Below, piece after piece: positions 1-9,740 of a stretch of 64,000 nt of DNA (its first letter is position 1; each line of letters opens with the position of its first letter). This DNA comes from AP-15 sp963774345 (GTDB lineage Bacteria; Pseudomonadota; Alphaproteobacteria; ATCC43930; CGMCC-115725): the NCBI GenBank assembly GCA_963774345.1, contig CAVZFB010000038.1, forward strand, positions 310,001 to 374,000, given 5' to 3'. Made by a program: the position numbers and the translations under genes. The notes under the pieces are model-generated. The model saw only the letters and a list, made by a program, of their open reading frames with translations, searched no databases and was not told the origin of the DNA.

Positions 1-2
1 GT

Positions 3-338
3 GGGCTCGGCTTCGGTTTTTTCCAGTCACCGAACAACCGGGCCATCGTCGCGAGCGCGCCGCGCGAGCGCAGCGGCGGGGCGGGTGCTATACAATCGAC
101 CGCCCGGCTGCTCGGGCAGACGATAGGCGCTGCATTCGTCGCGCTGATCTTCGGCTTTGCCCGACCCGGCGCGGGAGCCGGACCGACAATCGCAATCTTG
201 GTGGCCGCCGGGTTCTCGGCTTTGGCGGCGGTTGGTAGCGTCTCTCGCCTGTTCAATTTCGTTCGTGCGCCGTCATTGACGCCAAGCACCGATTCGACAC
301 AACCCGATCCGCAAAGCAGCAGTGCCGGCACCAACTGA
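3..338 (+). CDS. MFS efflux transporter, C-terminal part (gene starts before window)
   Basis: An open frame runs from the window edge to a TGA at 336-338 and gives 111 residues. It begins in a segment reading GLGFFQSPNNRAIVASAP, followed by a stretch containing GAIQSTARLLGQTIGAAF and then a hydrophobic segment ending at VGSVSRLF. This is the typical late part of 14-helix drug:H+ antiporters (DHA2/EmrB type), where a glycine- and asparagine-rich loop lies before helices 11-14. The tail after the last helix is short and polar. Only the C-terminus is visible, so the substrate cannot be inferred. Family assignment is from my reading of the motif, not from a search. Confidence 0.7.
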   Translation, partial: GLGFGFFQSPNNRAIVASAPRERSGGAGAIQSTARLLGQTIGAAFVALIFGFARPGAGAGPTIAILVAAGFSALAAVGSVSRLFNFVRAPSLTPSTDSTQPDPQSSSAGTN

Positions 339-452
339 GGACTTCGAGTGCGCTCCTTTTAGCCGCGTAGGCGCAAGGGGGACTACAGCACAAGCGCCAG
401 CCCAGTTTCGGCGCCCTAAATAGAGATTGCGGCGAATACCGCGAAATGGGGA

Positions 453-458
453 TATAAT
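453..458 (+). promoter_or_regulatory. possible -10 element before the DUF1800 gene
   Basis: A perfect TATAAT lies 52 bases before the ATG at 510. The best -35 candidate (TTGCGG at 427-432) is 20 bases away, which is longer than the usual 17, so this is a weak call. Nothing else was recognised between 339 and 509. Confidence 0.3.
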
Positions 459-509
459 GCACAGGGGTTTTCGTAAAAGACGCTCGACGATTGGAGCCCA
501 GCGCGAGCC

Positions 510-2021
510 ATGCCCAGCCGATGCGGTGGAATCCTTGTTACGGCGTGTTTACTGCTGTTGCTGCCGGTGGGGCGGGCGAGCGCCATCGATTCGGATCGCC
601 AGGTAATTCACATTCTGAATCGGCTCGCTTTTGGCCCGACCCTCGACGATTTCAATTATGTGAAGATGGTGGGGGTCGAGCGCTACATCGCCGAACAGCT
701 CGATCCCGCAGCGATCCCTGAGCCGATCGCGCTGCGCTTTCGCCTGGCCGAGCTTGATACCCTTGGGCTCGATGCGGTCGCGCTGCGCCAGCTCTACGGG
801 CCGCTGCGCCCGGTTATGAGCGTCAAGCCGACAGCGGAGGACATCAACGCGCAGCAGGCGCGGGCGGCACTCGTCGTGCGCGAGGCTGCGGCGGCGCGCG
901 TTCTGAAAGCGGTGCTGAGCCGACGCCAGCTCGAGCAGGTGATGGTCGACTTTTGGTTCAACCACTTCAACATCTTCGCCGGAGAGGGGCTGGACCGCGT
1001 CTGGATCGGCAATTACGAAGAGCAGGTGATCCGTCCCAACGCGCTCGGCCGGTTTCGCGACCTGCTCTTCGCCGTCGCCAAGCACCCGGCGATGTTGGTT
1101 TATCTTGACAACACAGAGAATACCGCACCGGGCAATCCCGCGCGAAGCGGCGCGGCGGGTGGTCTCAACGAAAATTTTGCGCGCGAGGTTATGGAGCTGC
1201 ACACCCTCGGCATTGACGGTGGGTACACCCAGGCCGACGTCACCACCTTGGCGCGGGTCTTTACCGGGTGGCGGATCAACTCGCCGAATTCGCAGAATTT
1301 TCCAGGCGTTGCCGCGATCTTCGAAGGCACCCGCCATGATTACGGACCAAAGGTGTTTCTTGGACGCACCTTGCGTGCACAAGGCAAGGCCGAGGGCGAG
1401 GAGGCGCTCGAAATACTCGCGCGCAGCCCGGCGACCGCTCACCATATCGCCTATGAGCTGGCGCAATACTTTGTTGCCGACACGCCGCCGCCGGCGCTGG
1501 TCGCGCGTTTGGCCGCCCGATTTCTTGGCACCGGCGGCGACATCCGCGAGGTCTTGAAGATGCTGTTCGCCAGTTCCGAGTTCTGGGACAGCGCCGGGCA
1601 GAAATACAAGACCCCCTATGAATACGTGATCTCGGCAGTGCGCGCGGCTGGCGTTCCGGTCAACGATGTCCGCCCGTTGCTTGGCTGGATGAGCCAACTC
1701 GGTATGCCGCTCTACGAGTGCCAGACACCGGATGGCTACAAGAATACCGAGGAAGCTTGGTTGAGCCCCGACGCGACATTACAGCGGATCAGCTTTGCAA
1801 TCGCTTTGGGTGGGGGCTCTCTGCCGGTCGGCGCCGAGCCCGACCTTGCGGCGACAGCAACGGGGCGACGGTCCGTTCCGTCAACCTCGGTCAATCCCAA
1901 GCGTCTAGAAGAGATTTTCGGTTCGACCTTGTCGAGCGCGACGCGCGAGGTGGTCGATGCCGCTGCGCCCGGGCTGCGCGCGTCGCTGATCCTCGGCAGC
2001 CCGGATTTCATGCGTAGATAG
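510..2021 (+). CDS. DUF1800 family exported protein
   Basis: This 503-residue protein starts with a clear Sec signal peptide (residues 1-25, hydrophobic LLLLLPVG, cleavage after RASA). It carries DUF1800 hallmarks: WFNHFNIF near residue 148 and NENFAREVMELHTLG near residue 218. The family is uncharacterised and usually sits directly upstream of a DUF1501 gene, as here, with 9 bases between the two. The pair is probably exported to the periplasm or cell surface and works as a unit, but the substrate is unknown. The ATG at 510 is chosen because it directly precedes the signal peptide. A long antisense frame across this gene (549-1697) is a codon-bias shadow. Confidence 0.9.
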   Translation: MPSRCGGILVTACLLLLLPVGRASAIDSDRQVIHILNRLAFGPTLDDFNYVKMVGVERYIAEQLDPAAIPEPIALRFRLAELDTLGLDAVALRQLYGPLRPVMSVKPTAEDINAQQARAALVVREAAAARVLKAVLSRRQLEQVMVDFWFNHFNIFAGEGLDRVWIGNYEEQVIRPNALGRFRDLLFAVAKHPAMLVYLDNTENTAPGNPARSGAAGGLNENFAREVMELHTLGIDGGYTQADVTTLARVFTGWRINSPNSQNFPGVAAIFEGTRHDYGPKVFLGRTLRAQGKAEGEEALEILARSPATAHHIAYELAQYFVADTPPPALVARLAARFLGTGGDIREVLKMLFASSEFWDSAGQKYKTPYEYVISAVRAAGVPVNDVRPLLGWMSQLGMPLYECQTPDGYKNTEEAWLSPDATLQRISFAIALGGGSLPVGAEPDLAATATGRRSVPSTSVNPKRLEEIFGSTLSSATREVVDAAAPGLRASLILGSPDFMRR

Positions 2022-2030
2022 GGCGTTGCG

Positions 2031-3269
2031 ATGGCCGAACCCGACTTTTCGCGGCGACTGATGTTGCGGGCCTCGGCCACCGCGGCGCTCTTGCCGCTTG
2101 GCCGCGGCGCGTGGGCGGCGACCGCCGAGGGCGGTCCCAAGCGCCTGATCGTGATCCTGTTGCGCGGCGCCGTCGACGGTCTCAACGTGGTCGTGCCCTA
2201 TGCCGATCAGGCCTATTACGAAGCGCGGCCGACGATCGCGATCGCGCGCCCGGGCGCGCCCGATGGGGCACTGGCACTCGACGGCCATTTCGGGTTGCAT
2301 CCGGCGCTGGCGGCGCTGACGCCGCTATGGCGGCAGGGCGATCTCGCCTTTATTCATGCTGCCGGCTCGCCCGACCCGAACCGCTCGCATTTCGAGGCGC
2401 AGCGCTACATCGAGAACGGCACACCGGGCTGTAGCACGACCGCGGACGGGTGGATGAACCGACTGCTGCTGGCGCTGCCGGGTCGACGCGGCCCGACCGA
2501 TGCGATCAGCATCGGCGCGACCTTGGCACGCATTCTGACGGGCACGGCGCCGGTCGCCAATCTTCCGCTCGGGCCGGATCCCGCCAGGGCGCTGCCGATC
2601 GACCAGCCGCAGCTCGCCGGCGCCTTCGACCGGCTTTATGCGGCGAATGGCGCGCTCGGCGAGGCCTATCGCGAGGGCCGCGGCGCGCGCGCTCAGCTGC
2701 TCGGCGATCTGGCACGCGAAGAGGCCGCTGCCGATGCCGGCGCACCACCGCCGGCGAGCTTCGCCGGGCGGGCGGCGCGGCTCGGTCGGCTGATCGGCGG
2801 CGATGCGCGGATCAGGCTTGCCTTTGTCGGGCTCGGCGGTTGGGACACCCATGTCGATCAGGGTGGGAGTAAGGGACGGCTCGCCAACCACCTGAGCTCG
2901 CTCGGCGAAGGCCTGGCAGCTCTGGCCCACGGGCTCGGGGGCGCGTGGCAAGACACCGTGGTCATCATCTTGTCCGAGTTCGGCCGTACCGTGCGCGAGA
3001 ACGGCGATCACGGCACCGATCACGGCCACGGCAACGTCATTTGGGTCGCTGGTGGTGACGTCAAGGGCGGGCGGGTTTACGGCCAATGGCCGGGGCTGAG
3101 CGCGGCGCTGCTCTATCAGCAGCGCGATCTCGCGATCACCACCGACTTTCGCGCGGCGCTAGTCGCGATACTCGGGGCGCATATGGGCCTCGCCGACCGC
3201 CAGCTCGACTTGGTCTTTCCTGGAGCGCCGCCGGCCGCTGCCGGGTTGGCGCAGATGCTGGCGGGCTAA
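2031..3269 (+). CDS. DUF1501 family (sulfatase-like fold) exported protein
   Basis: This 412-residue protein partners the DUF1800 gene upstream. The N-terminus has a twin-arginine-like signal (SRRLMLRASATAALL, cleavage near AWA around residue 28), typical of DUF1501 proteins. Conserved stretches include RGAVDGLNVVVPY, SPDPNRSHFEAQRYIENG near residue 116, and LSEFGRTVRENG followed by HGTDHGHGN near residue 315. The last two match the metal-binding region of the alkaline-phosphatase/sulfatase-like superfamily to which DUF1501 belongs. A Tat substrate would be folded, with its metal, before export. The physiological role is not known. Confidence 0.9.
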   Translation: MAEPDFSRRLMLRASATAALLPLGRGAWAATAEGGPKRLIVILLRGAVDGLNVVVPYADQAYYEARPTIAIARPGAPDGALALDGHFGLHPALAALTPLWRQGDLAFIHAAGSPDPNRSHFEAQRYIENGTPGCSTTADGWMNRLLLALPGRRGPTDAISIGATLARILTGTAPVANLPLGPDPARALPIDQPQLAGAFDRLYAANGALGEAYREGRGARAQLLGDLAREEAAADAGAPPPASFAGRAARLGRLIGGDARIRLAFVGLGGWDTHVDQGGSKGRLANHLSSLGEGLAALAHGLGGAWQDTVVIILSEFGRTVRENGDHGTDHGHGNVIWVAGGDVKGGRVYGQWPGLSAALLYQQRDLAITTDFRAALVAILGAHMGLADRQLDLVFPGAPPAAAGLAQMLAG

Positions 3270-3764
3270 TCGATGGTCATCAAGGGTGCCGCCGCATAGC
3301 CCTTCATCATATGTTCACTGAAGATGACCGACGATCAGGGTCCTGATACGCGGGCGCCGAGATCGGAATGATGAAACAAGGCTGTGAACACCCGGAGCCG
3401 CCGGAACAGCGGCGCGGATGGCGACAAAGCTCCGGCGCCATCTGGCCGCTCGTCACATTGTTGCGGCCCGCGAACAGACGAAATCGGCGCTGCGGGTTTC
3501 GCGAGCTTCACCCTGCGCACGCTATGCCAGATCGCAACAGCTGCGGCATTGAAGCCTGCCTATGCTGTCTCGTTTGTCAATTAGCAAAGAGAATGGCAAA
3601 CGACAACTTTATTGCGCGCGAGGCGGTTAGGTGCTATAGCGAGGACATCGTTGAAAGTACCTTGCCGCGATGCGCGCGAACCGGGGGCTGCGGTTTTTCG
3701 CTACCGGCATTTGTGGAACCTCGCTCATCATCGCCGGTCGGAAACGCTGAACAGGAGTGCAGGG
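3270..3764. other. 495-base intergenic region before the exopolysaccharide operon
   Basis: No convincing gene was found. Short frames on both strands lack a ribosome-binding site and resemble no known protein. The region holds a candidate promoter (3612-3640) and the long leader of the Wza-like gene. I looked for a sigma-54 element (GG-N10-GC), because XrtA loci are often controlled by PrsR/RpoN, and found no good match. Confidence 0.6.
3612..3640 (+). promoter_or_regulatory. candidate sigma-70 promoter of the XrtA operon
   Basis: TTGCGC (3612-3617), a 17-base spacer and TATAGC (3635-3640) lie about 125 bases before the preferred GTG start at 3765. This supports rejecting the upstream ATG at 3612, which would overlap the -35 element. 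The prediction is from sequence match only. Confidence 0.45.
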
Positions 3765-4379
3765 GTGCACCGCACGTTGTTTCGCGCCGCAGGAATAATC
3801 GTAGCGCTCGTCATCGCCGGGTGCCATGGCGGGCCGCCGTTGCCGTCGGCGCCCCCGGCATCGGCGTTGCCGTCGAGTGAATACATTATCGGCCCCGGCG
3901 ACAAATTGAACATATTCGTCTGGCGCAATCCAGAGTTGAGTGTCTCGGTCGATGTTCGGCCGGACGGGCGTTTGTCGATCCCGCTTGTCGAAGACGTGGT
4001 CGCAATCGGCAAGACGACAACCCAACTTGCGCGCGAGCTGGAGCAGCGCCTGGCGAGATACATCAAAGAGCCGGTGGTTACCGTCATTGCCCAAGGGTTC
4101 GTCGGTCCTTTCACCGAACAGGTGCGGGTCATAGGTGAAGCCGCGCAGCCCCGAGGTATCGCGTACCGAACCGACATGACCGTACTCGACGCGATGATCG
4201 AAGTCGGTGGGCTGACGCGTTATGCGGCCGGCAACAATTCGGTCCTGGTGCGCACCGCCAACGGCAAGCAGCAGACCTATTCGGTGCATCTCGACGATTT
4301 GATCAAGGATGGCGACGTGACGAGCAACGTCGCGCTTCAGCCCGGCGATATTCTGATCATTCCGCAACGCCTGTTCTGA
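3765..4379 (+). CDS. Wza-like polysaccharide export lipoprotein (XrtA system)
   Basis: This outer-membrane export channel component has a poly-export (PES) domain, GPGDKLNIFVWRNPELSVSV from about residue 44, and an SLBB-like domain starting VRVIGEAAQPRG. The GTG at 3765 is preferred over the ATG at 3612 because AGGAG lies 7 bases upstream at 3753-3757. That start also puts a lipoprotein signal peptide at the N-terminus, with lipobox ALVIAGC and the lipidated Cys near residue 20. The resulting 204-residue length suits XrtA-associated export proteins, which are shorter than E. coli Wza. It heads an operon for synthesis and export of an exopolysaccharide. Confidence 0.85.
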   Translation: MHRTLFRAAGIIVALVIAGCHGGPPLPSAPPASALPSSEYIIGPGDKLNIFVWRNPELSVSVDVRPDGRLSIPLVEDVVAIGKTTTQLARELEQRLARYIKEPVVTVIAQGFVGPFTEQVRVIGEAAQPRGIAYRTDMTVLDAMIEVGGLTRYAAGNNSVLVRTANGKQQTYSVHLDDLIKDGDVTSNVALQPGDILIIPQRLF

Positions 4380-4485
4380 TCATGGCCGAACTTGCCGGAG
4401 CGGGTGGTCGTGTTAAGGCCGAGCGATTTCAACCGATCCGATTATCGGGGGACGTCGGATCCCGCTCAACCGAGTGGAGCTGTCG

Positions 4486-6061
4486 ATGAATTGGCTTAGA
4501 TCGCAAGCTTTGCCGATCGCGCAGATGCTGTGGCGGCAAAAATGGCTCGCCATCGGCATCGCTTGGCTGGTATGCACGGTCGGATGGATCGCGGTCTCAT
4601 TTCTCCCGACTAAATACGAGTCCTCGGCGCGCGTTTACCTCAATGCCGATCCGCTGCTGACTCCGCTGCTCCACGGCTTGGCCGCGGATACCAATCCGAC
4701 GCGGCATCTCGATTTTCTGCAGCGCACGCTGCTGAGCCGGCCCAACCTCGATCAGCTTGTTCGCATGACCGATCTCGACACTTCGGCTACCACCCGCCAG
4801 CAAAGGGACGCTCTCTACCAACAACTTGCCGCCAGCGTCGATATCAGACCCATCACCCAGAACCTGATGACGATATCCTACCGCGACCACGATCCGCAGG
4901 TGGCCAAGAACGTGGTTCAATCGCTCTTGACGATCTTTGCCGAGAAGACGGCGGGCAGCAGCCGCAGCGAGATGGACAGTGCGCAACGCTTTCTGGATGA
5001 GGAGATTGCGTCGTATCGTGATCAGTTGCGCGGCGCTGAGAAGCGCCGGGCGGACCTGGCGCGGCAATATCCCGACATCGTGACGGATCGCGACCCTGAT
5101 GCTCCGACAGACGTGGGCAACACCGGCAGCCGGCTCGATCAGTCCCGCGCCGCGGTAGTTAAGGCCAAAGACGATCTCGCGGATGCGACCACCAAACGTG
5201 ACTCCCTAAGCAAGCAGCTCGCTTCGATACCTTCGATGCTGACCGTCGACCGCGCGCCGCAGGTGGTCGTCACCGGCGGGCGCCTGAGCCCGAACGCAGA
5301 GCGGCTTCAACAGCTACGCACCCAGCTCGAACTCGCTGCGGTTGAAATATACCGACCAACATCCGGACGTGATCGCCACCCGAGAAGCGATCGCCGAGAC
5401 CGAGGCGGATGTAAAGCACTCCGGGTCGGGCGCCGCCGGCGACGGCTCCGGCAAGGGCCAGATTGCCAACGCCGTCTACGATCAGCTCAAGGTCAAGCTC
5501 GTCGACGCCGAGGGCAATGTCGCCTCCGCGCAGCGTCGTCTAGCCGCGGCTGAAGACGACGAGAGCCGCATCGCACGGATTGCGCAGTCGGTACCGGGCG
5601 TGTTGAGTCAAGCGCAAGACCTTGACCGTGACTATAGCGTGCTGAAGAGAAATTATCAGGAACTGGTGTCGCGTCGTCAGGCGGCGCAGATCGCCGACAA
5701 CGCCAATACCAAGACCGAGAACATCCAGTTCCGCATCGTGGACCCGCCGCAGCAGCCGCTGTTTCCTGTGGCGCCCGATCGGCCGATGTTGCTGTCGGTA
5801 GTGCTGCTGTTCGGGCTTGGCGCCGGCCTCGCCGCGCCGATGGCGATGGCGCAGCTCGATCGTTCTTTCGCGACGATTACCCAGTTGCGCAGCCTTGGCA
5901 TTCCGATCTTGGGAAGCGTGACCCGGCTCTCGCTCAGCGCGGCCAAACGGCGTGAAGCGATCCAGCTGGTCGGGGTCTGCGCCAGTGCGTTCGTGTTGAT
6001 CGCGGTTTATGGCACGTTGCTGGCGCTGAGCTTGCGCCTCCATTCGGTGAGCGTTACGTAA
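4486..6061 (+). CDS. XrtA-system chain-length determinant (Wzz/GumC-like), frameshifted
   Basis: This inner-membrane protein would set polysaccharide chain length and pair with the kinase downstream. The N-terminal half has a transmembrane segment near residues 20-40 and a long coiled-coil region. The C-terminal half has a proline-rich region (RIVDPPQQPLFPVAPDRP) and two further transmembrane segments. The frame breaks at about 5340: LELAA is followed by out-of-frame residues, while the next frame gives LKYTDQHPDVIATREAI, the expected continuation. One surplus G in GCGGTTG explains it. The ATG at 4486 is preferred because GGAG lies 6 bases upstream, though a GTG at 4474 is in frame. The intact protein would be about 525 residues. 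If the shift is real, the two pieces (up to 5553, and from 5342) are probably not functional. Confidence 0.85.
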
Positions 6062-6981
6062 TGGCAAAGTCGATCGGCTTAATCGAACGGGCGGCCGCGC
6101 TGCTGCGCCAGCGGGAAGCGGCTGAGCCCAGCCTGCCGACGCCGCCTCACCCGCGGACGCTGCAGCCGCCGTCGCCGTCGGCGCCCAGTAAAGTCGTAGA
6201 CATTGCCGGACCCGAGGTGATCTTCGATCGTGGACGACTTGCCAGTTTCGGAATTACGCTTCCGTCGTCCGAGCGCTCGCGCACCGTCGAAGAATTTCGC
6301 CTCGTCAAGCGCAACCTGATGGCCGCATGGTCCGCCGCTGCGGCCGGCGATCAGCGGCCCAGCCGGCTCATCATGATCACCAGCGCGCGGCCCGGTGAGG
6401 GAAAGACCTTTACCGCGCTCAATCTGGCGCTGGCCTTCGCCACCGAAAGGGATGTAAAGGCGCTGCTCGTCGATGTCGACACTCAGCACTCGACCTTGGG
6501 GACTATCCTTGGTCTCCAAGGGAAAAAAGGGATCGTCGACGTCCTCGCGGAAGGTCTCGACGTATCCGATGTTCTTGTCCGCACCAATATCGCCAACCTC
6601 CTGGTTTTGCCGCCGGGGCAAGGTGGCCCACATGTGCCGGAGTTGTTTTCGAGCAATCAGATGGTTTCTCTGATGAGCGAACTGACGCGGCGTTTTCCCG
6701 ACCGCTTCGTCATCCTCGACACCCCGCCTTGCATGGCGAGCAGCGACGCCACGGCGTTGGCCCCTTTGGTCGGGCAAATCGTGTTCGTCGTCGAAGCGCA
6801 TCGCACCCAGCAGGACGAGATCGAAGCCGGTCTCAGCATGCTCAGCTCCTGCCCTCGGATCAGCTTGCTGTTGAACAAGAGCGAGTTGGCGAGCGCACAT
6901 TTCGGCTCCTACGGCTACGGTTATCACTATCCCAGTGGCGAGGGCGATGAGCTGCGCTCGGAAAAACCGGCACCGGCCTAG
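6061..6981 (+). CDS. XrtA-associated tyrosine autokinase (BY-kinase)
   Basis: This is a cytoplasmic bacterial tyrosine kinase that regulates the chain-length determinant. It has Walker A GEGKT (residues 112-116), Walker A' ALLVDVDTQ (near 138) and Walker B FVILDTPP (near 215). The C-terminus has a tyrosine cluster, GSYGYGYHYPSG, the usual autophosphorylation site. Its start overlaps the chain-length determinant stop by one base (TAATG). In this family the kinase is a separate polypeptide activated by the cytoplasmic tail of the Wzz-like partner, which fits the gene order. The 306-residue length is normal. Confidence 0.9.
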   Translation: MAKSIGLIERAAALLRQREAAEPSLPTPPHPRTLQPPSPSAPSKVVDIAGPEVIFDRGRLASFGITLPSSERSRTVEEFRLVKRNLMAAWSAAAAGDQRPSRLIMITSARPGEGKTFTALNLALAFATERDVKALLVDVDTQHSTLGTILGLQGKKGIVDVLAEGLDVSDVLVRTNIANLLVLPPGQGGPHVPELFSSNQMVSLMSELTRRFPDRFVILDTPPCMASSDATALAPLVGQIVFVVEAHRTQQDEIEAGLSMLSSCPRISLLLNKSELASAHFGSYGYGYHYPSGEGDELRSEKPAPA

Positions 6982-8743
6982 AGGCCCCGCGGGCACGGTA
7001 TTCGGTAAACCGCATTTCCGGCTGACGCTCTCGTTCCTCGTCATTGCCGGCCTGACGCCGGCAATGCCGGCCGACGCGCAGCCGGTGACCGGCTCATCTC
7101 CTGGCGGTGGCGTTCCTGCCGGGACCGGGCCCGATGTACTGCCGCCGGTGTCGTCCGGCCCGTTTGGTCTGCCCAATCCGCTGGCGCCACCCGACGCGCT
7201 GCCCAACGGCATCACGCCAGCAACGCCGACGCAACCCGCGTCCTCGCTCGCGCTGCCCGAACCTGGTGCCGGGATCACCACGCTGCAGCAATATGATCCC
7301 AACGCACCGGCGGTTCTCATCCAACCCTATTTGTCGGTCGGCGAACGGTTCACCGACAACGTTAACTTCACGCATTCTGATCGGATCGCGGCAGCGGAGA
7401 CGAGCCTGATCCCTGCTGTCTCGATTTCGGCCGACACGCCGCGGCTGCGCGGTGTGCTGAGCGCTCAGGCGTACGGTAACCTGTACGTCCCGTCGGCCGG
7501 GTTGGATCAGGTCGTCGGCAATCTTTTCGGAAGCGGCACGGGAATCATCGTGCCCGACCATTTGTTCGTCGATGCAAATAGCGTCATAACCCAAGGCTCG
7601 ACTTTGCCTGGGCTCGGCTTTGTCAGCCCGAGCTTGCTGCCGCGGACCCAGCAGACACAAGTCTTTGCCAGTTCGATTTCGCCTTATCTGAGGGAATCGT
7701 TCGACGGTATGGTCGACACCGAACTGCGCTATCGCTTCGGCGCGACCAATTTCGGCGGCAACACTGCGGCAACTGCGACACCGGAGACGAACAACCTAGC
7801 CAATGGGATCTTGAACGAGGGTTCCTTCATAGCCGCAACCGGTCGAAATTTCGAACGTGCGCTGTCACGATTGACCGTCGCTGCGTCAGACTTCAATTCG
7901 AGCTCGACGAACCGCAACACGCAGTTCAGCTCGTACGACGATCTTCAATATCGGATTACCCCGGATATCTCGGCGCTGGCACGGATCGGTTACCAGAACC
8001 TCCAATATCCGCTTGCCCCGTTAGCGTCATTCGCTGGCGTGACGTGGCTCGCCGGCGGGCAGCTCGGGCTCGGCCCTAATTACGGCTATGTCAGCTTGGA
8101 ATACGGACGGCAGCAGGGTGTGTACGGCTTTACCGGGTCCGCCAATTATCAGGTGACGCCGACCATCACCGTAGTTGCCAATCTGGTGCAAGGGATCAGC
8201 TCTCCGGGCCAGTACCTGCAGGGCTCGCTGGCGAGCGCAACCCTGAACCCCTATGGCTCGATCGTCGATCAGTATTCGGGCTTGCCGACGGCCTTTTACA
8301 GCCCGGGGTTGGGATTGACCAATGGAGTCTACAAGCAGCACCTCTTTAACGGCCAAATTACTGACTCAATCGGTCCGAACCGCTATTCGCTTTTCGGGTA
8401 TTACACCAATCAGCAGTCGCTGACGCCGCCGATAACCGCGCCAACCAAGAGCGTCGGGGGCTATGCGACCTGGTATCGCGACATCAGGCCGGACCTCAAT
8501 GGTAGCGCCTCAGTCGGCTACGCCAATACGGCCAACGCCGTTGCTGTGAACACTGTGACCCCTATCGGCACTATCAACACCTTGAGCGCTAATATCGGCG
8601 TCAACTATCTCTTCGCGAGAAATTTGACCGGATCGGTTTTCTACACTCTTGCATATCAGCCGAATGGCGCCGTGGCGGCGGTCGGGCGGAGCGGCGACGT
8701 TGTCGCGAACTCGTTGCAGTTCTTGCTGAGGAAGGCGTTCTAA
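6947..8743 (+). CDS. TIGR03016-like PEP-CTERM/XrtA-associated outer-membrane beta-barrel protein
   Basis: This is a secreted protein of about 598 residues. After a basic N-terminus comes a hydrophobic signal (LTLSFLVIAGL, cleavage near ADA), then a proline-rich linker. A long region of alternating aromatic and polar residues follows, ending in LQFLLRKAF with terminal Phe, as expected for an outer-membrane barrel. The motif YLSVGERFTDNVNFT is typical of this family. The ATG at 6947 overlaps the kinase gene by 35 bases and has GAGGG just upstream; a GTG at 6935 is also in frame but has no Shine-Dalgarno. It probably acts in polysaccharide export across the outer membrane. Confidence 0.8.
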   Translation: MSCARKNRHRPRGPAGTVFGKPHFRLTLSFLVIAGLTPAMPADAQPVTGSSPGGGVPAGTGPDVLPPVSSGPFGLPNPLAPPDALPNGITPATPTQPASSLALPEPGAGITTLQQYDPNAPAVLIQPYLSVGERFTDNVNFTHSDRIAAAETSLIPAVSISADTPRLRGVLSAQAYGNLYVPSAGLDQVVGNLFGSGTGIIVPDHLFVDANSVITQGSTLPGLGFVSPSLLPRTQQTQVFASSISPYLRESFDGMVDTELRYRFGATNFGGNTAATATPETNNLANGILNEGSFIAATGRNFERALSRLTVAASDFNSSSTNRNTQFSSYDDLQYRITPDISALARIGYQNLQYPLAPLASFAGVTWLAGGQLGLGPNYGYVSLEYGRQQGVYGFTGSANYQVTPTITVVANLVQGISSPGQYLQGSLASATLNPYGSIVDQYSGLPTAFYSPGLGLTNGVYKQHLFNGQITDSIGPNRYSLFGYYTNQQSLTPPITAPTKSVGGYATWYRDIRPDLNGSASVGYANTANAVAVNTVTPIGTINTLSANIGVNYLFARNLTGSVFYTLAYQPNGAVAAVGRSGDVVANSLQFLLRKAF

Positions 8744-8747
8744 GCCC

Positions 8748-9740
8748 ATGTATTCTGAATTCTATGGGCTCGCCACCCGGCCGTTTCAGCTGACGCCGGA
8801 TGCCCGCTTCTTCTTCGAGAGCACCGTTCATCGGCAGGCGATGGCCTATCTGGTCTACGGTCTGCACCATGCCGAGGGCTTCATCATAATTACCGGTGAA
8901 GTCGGGGCGGGAAAGACCATCCTGGTCGACAATCTGCTGTCGACGATCAACGAGAGCAGCTTTATTACCGCAAAGATCGTGACCAGCCAGCTCGGCGGCG
9001 ACGATCTCCTGCATATGGTGGCTGCCGGCTTCGGCGTTGCCAAGGAGGGGCTGGCCAAGGGATCCCTGCTGCAGCGCATCAGCGATTTCGTTCTCTCCCA
9101 GCACCGCGACGGCAAACGCGTGCTGTTGATCGTCGACGAGGCGCAAAATTTGTCGTTCGAGGCGCTCGAAGAGCTTCGCATGCTCTCGAACATCGTCATC
9201 GACAGGACTATGGCATTACAAAGCTTTCTGCTCGGCCAGCCGCAGTTCCGGACGATCTTGGGCAGCCCGGGGCTCGAACAACTGCGCCAGCGGGTGACCG
9301 CCGCCTACCATCTCGGCCCGCTGGATGAGGCCGAGACCAGGGCCTATATTGAGCACCGCCTACGCCGCGCCGAGTGGAAAGGCGACCCGCATTTCACCGA
9401 AGCCTCCTTTCCGGTGATCTATCAGCACACCGAAGGCGTACCTCGGCGGATCAACACCTTGTGCTCGCGGCTTCTGCTGTACGGATTTCTAGAGCAGCTG
9501 CACACTTTGACGGCGAGCGCAGTCGACAAGGTTGCCAACGATCTGCGTGAGGAAATCGCGGTGGTCGCCTCGCCGCCGGTGCTCCCGGCTGTCGATGCCG
9601 CGACGGGCACGCTAGGCGCTGCTTTTCCGGCCGTCATCGAACGCCTCGCCGCGCTCGAAAAGAACGTCGATCAGCACGATCGCCTGATCCGGCGCGCGAT
9701 CGAAATCGCCGCTCATTATTTTCAGGGTGAACGGCCATGA
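8748..9740 (+). CDS. XrtA-associated ATPase (ExeA-like AAA ATPase)
   Basis: This 330-residue protein opens with the signature YGLATRPFQLTPDARFFF of the TIGR03015 family, related to the ExeA secretion ATPases. Walker A is GEVGAGKT (residues 50-57) and Walker B is LLIVDEAQN (near 126-134). The later motif EGVPRRINTLCSRLLLYG is typical of the AAA lid. The C-terminal 60 residues are less conserved and end in a short helical region. The gene lies 4 bases after the barrel gene and overlaps the deacetylase gene by 4 bases (ATGA). Its mechanical role in XrtA systems is not established. Confidence 0.9.
   Translation: MYSEFYGLATRPFQLTPDARFFFESTVHRQAMAYLVYGLHHAEGFIIITGEVGAGKTILVDNLLSTINESSFITAKIVTSQLGGDDLLHMVAAGFGVAKEGLAKGSLLQRISDFVLSQHRDGKRVLLIVDEAQNLSFEALEELRMLSNIVIDRTMALQSFLLGQPQFRTILGSPGLEQLRQRVTAAYHLGPLDEAETRAYIEHRLRRAEWKGDPHFTEASFPVIYQHTEGVPRRINTLCSRLLLYGFLEQLHTLTASAVDKVANDLREEIAVVASPPVLPAVDAATGTLGAAFPAVIERLAALEKNVDQHDRLIRRAIEIAAHYFQGERP

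Noticed and set aside
549..1697. 382-codon minus-strand open frame
   Set aside because: Antisense to the DUF1800 gene, with low-complexity basic sequence and no motif.
3270..3764. Sigma-54 promoter for the XrtA operon
   Set aside because: No GG-N10-GC element at suitable spacing was found; a sigma-70-like pair fits better.
6079..7320. 413-codon minus-strand open frame
   Set aside because: Spans the kinase and barrel genes in antisense and has no recognisable domain.
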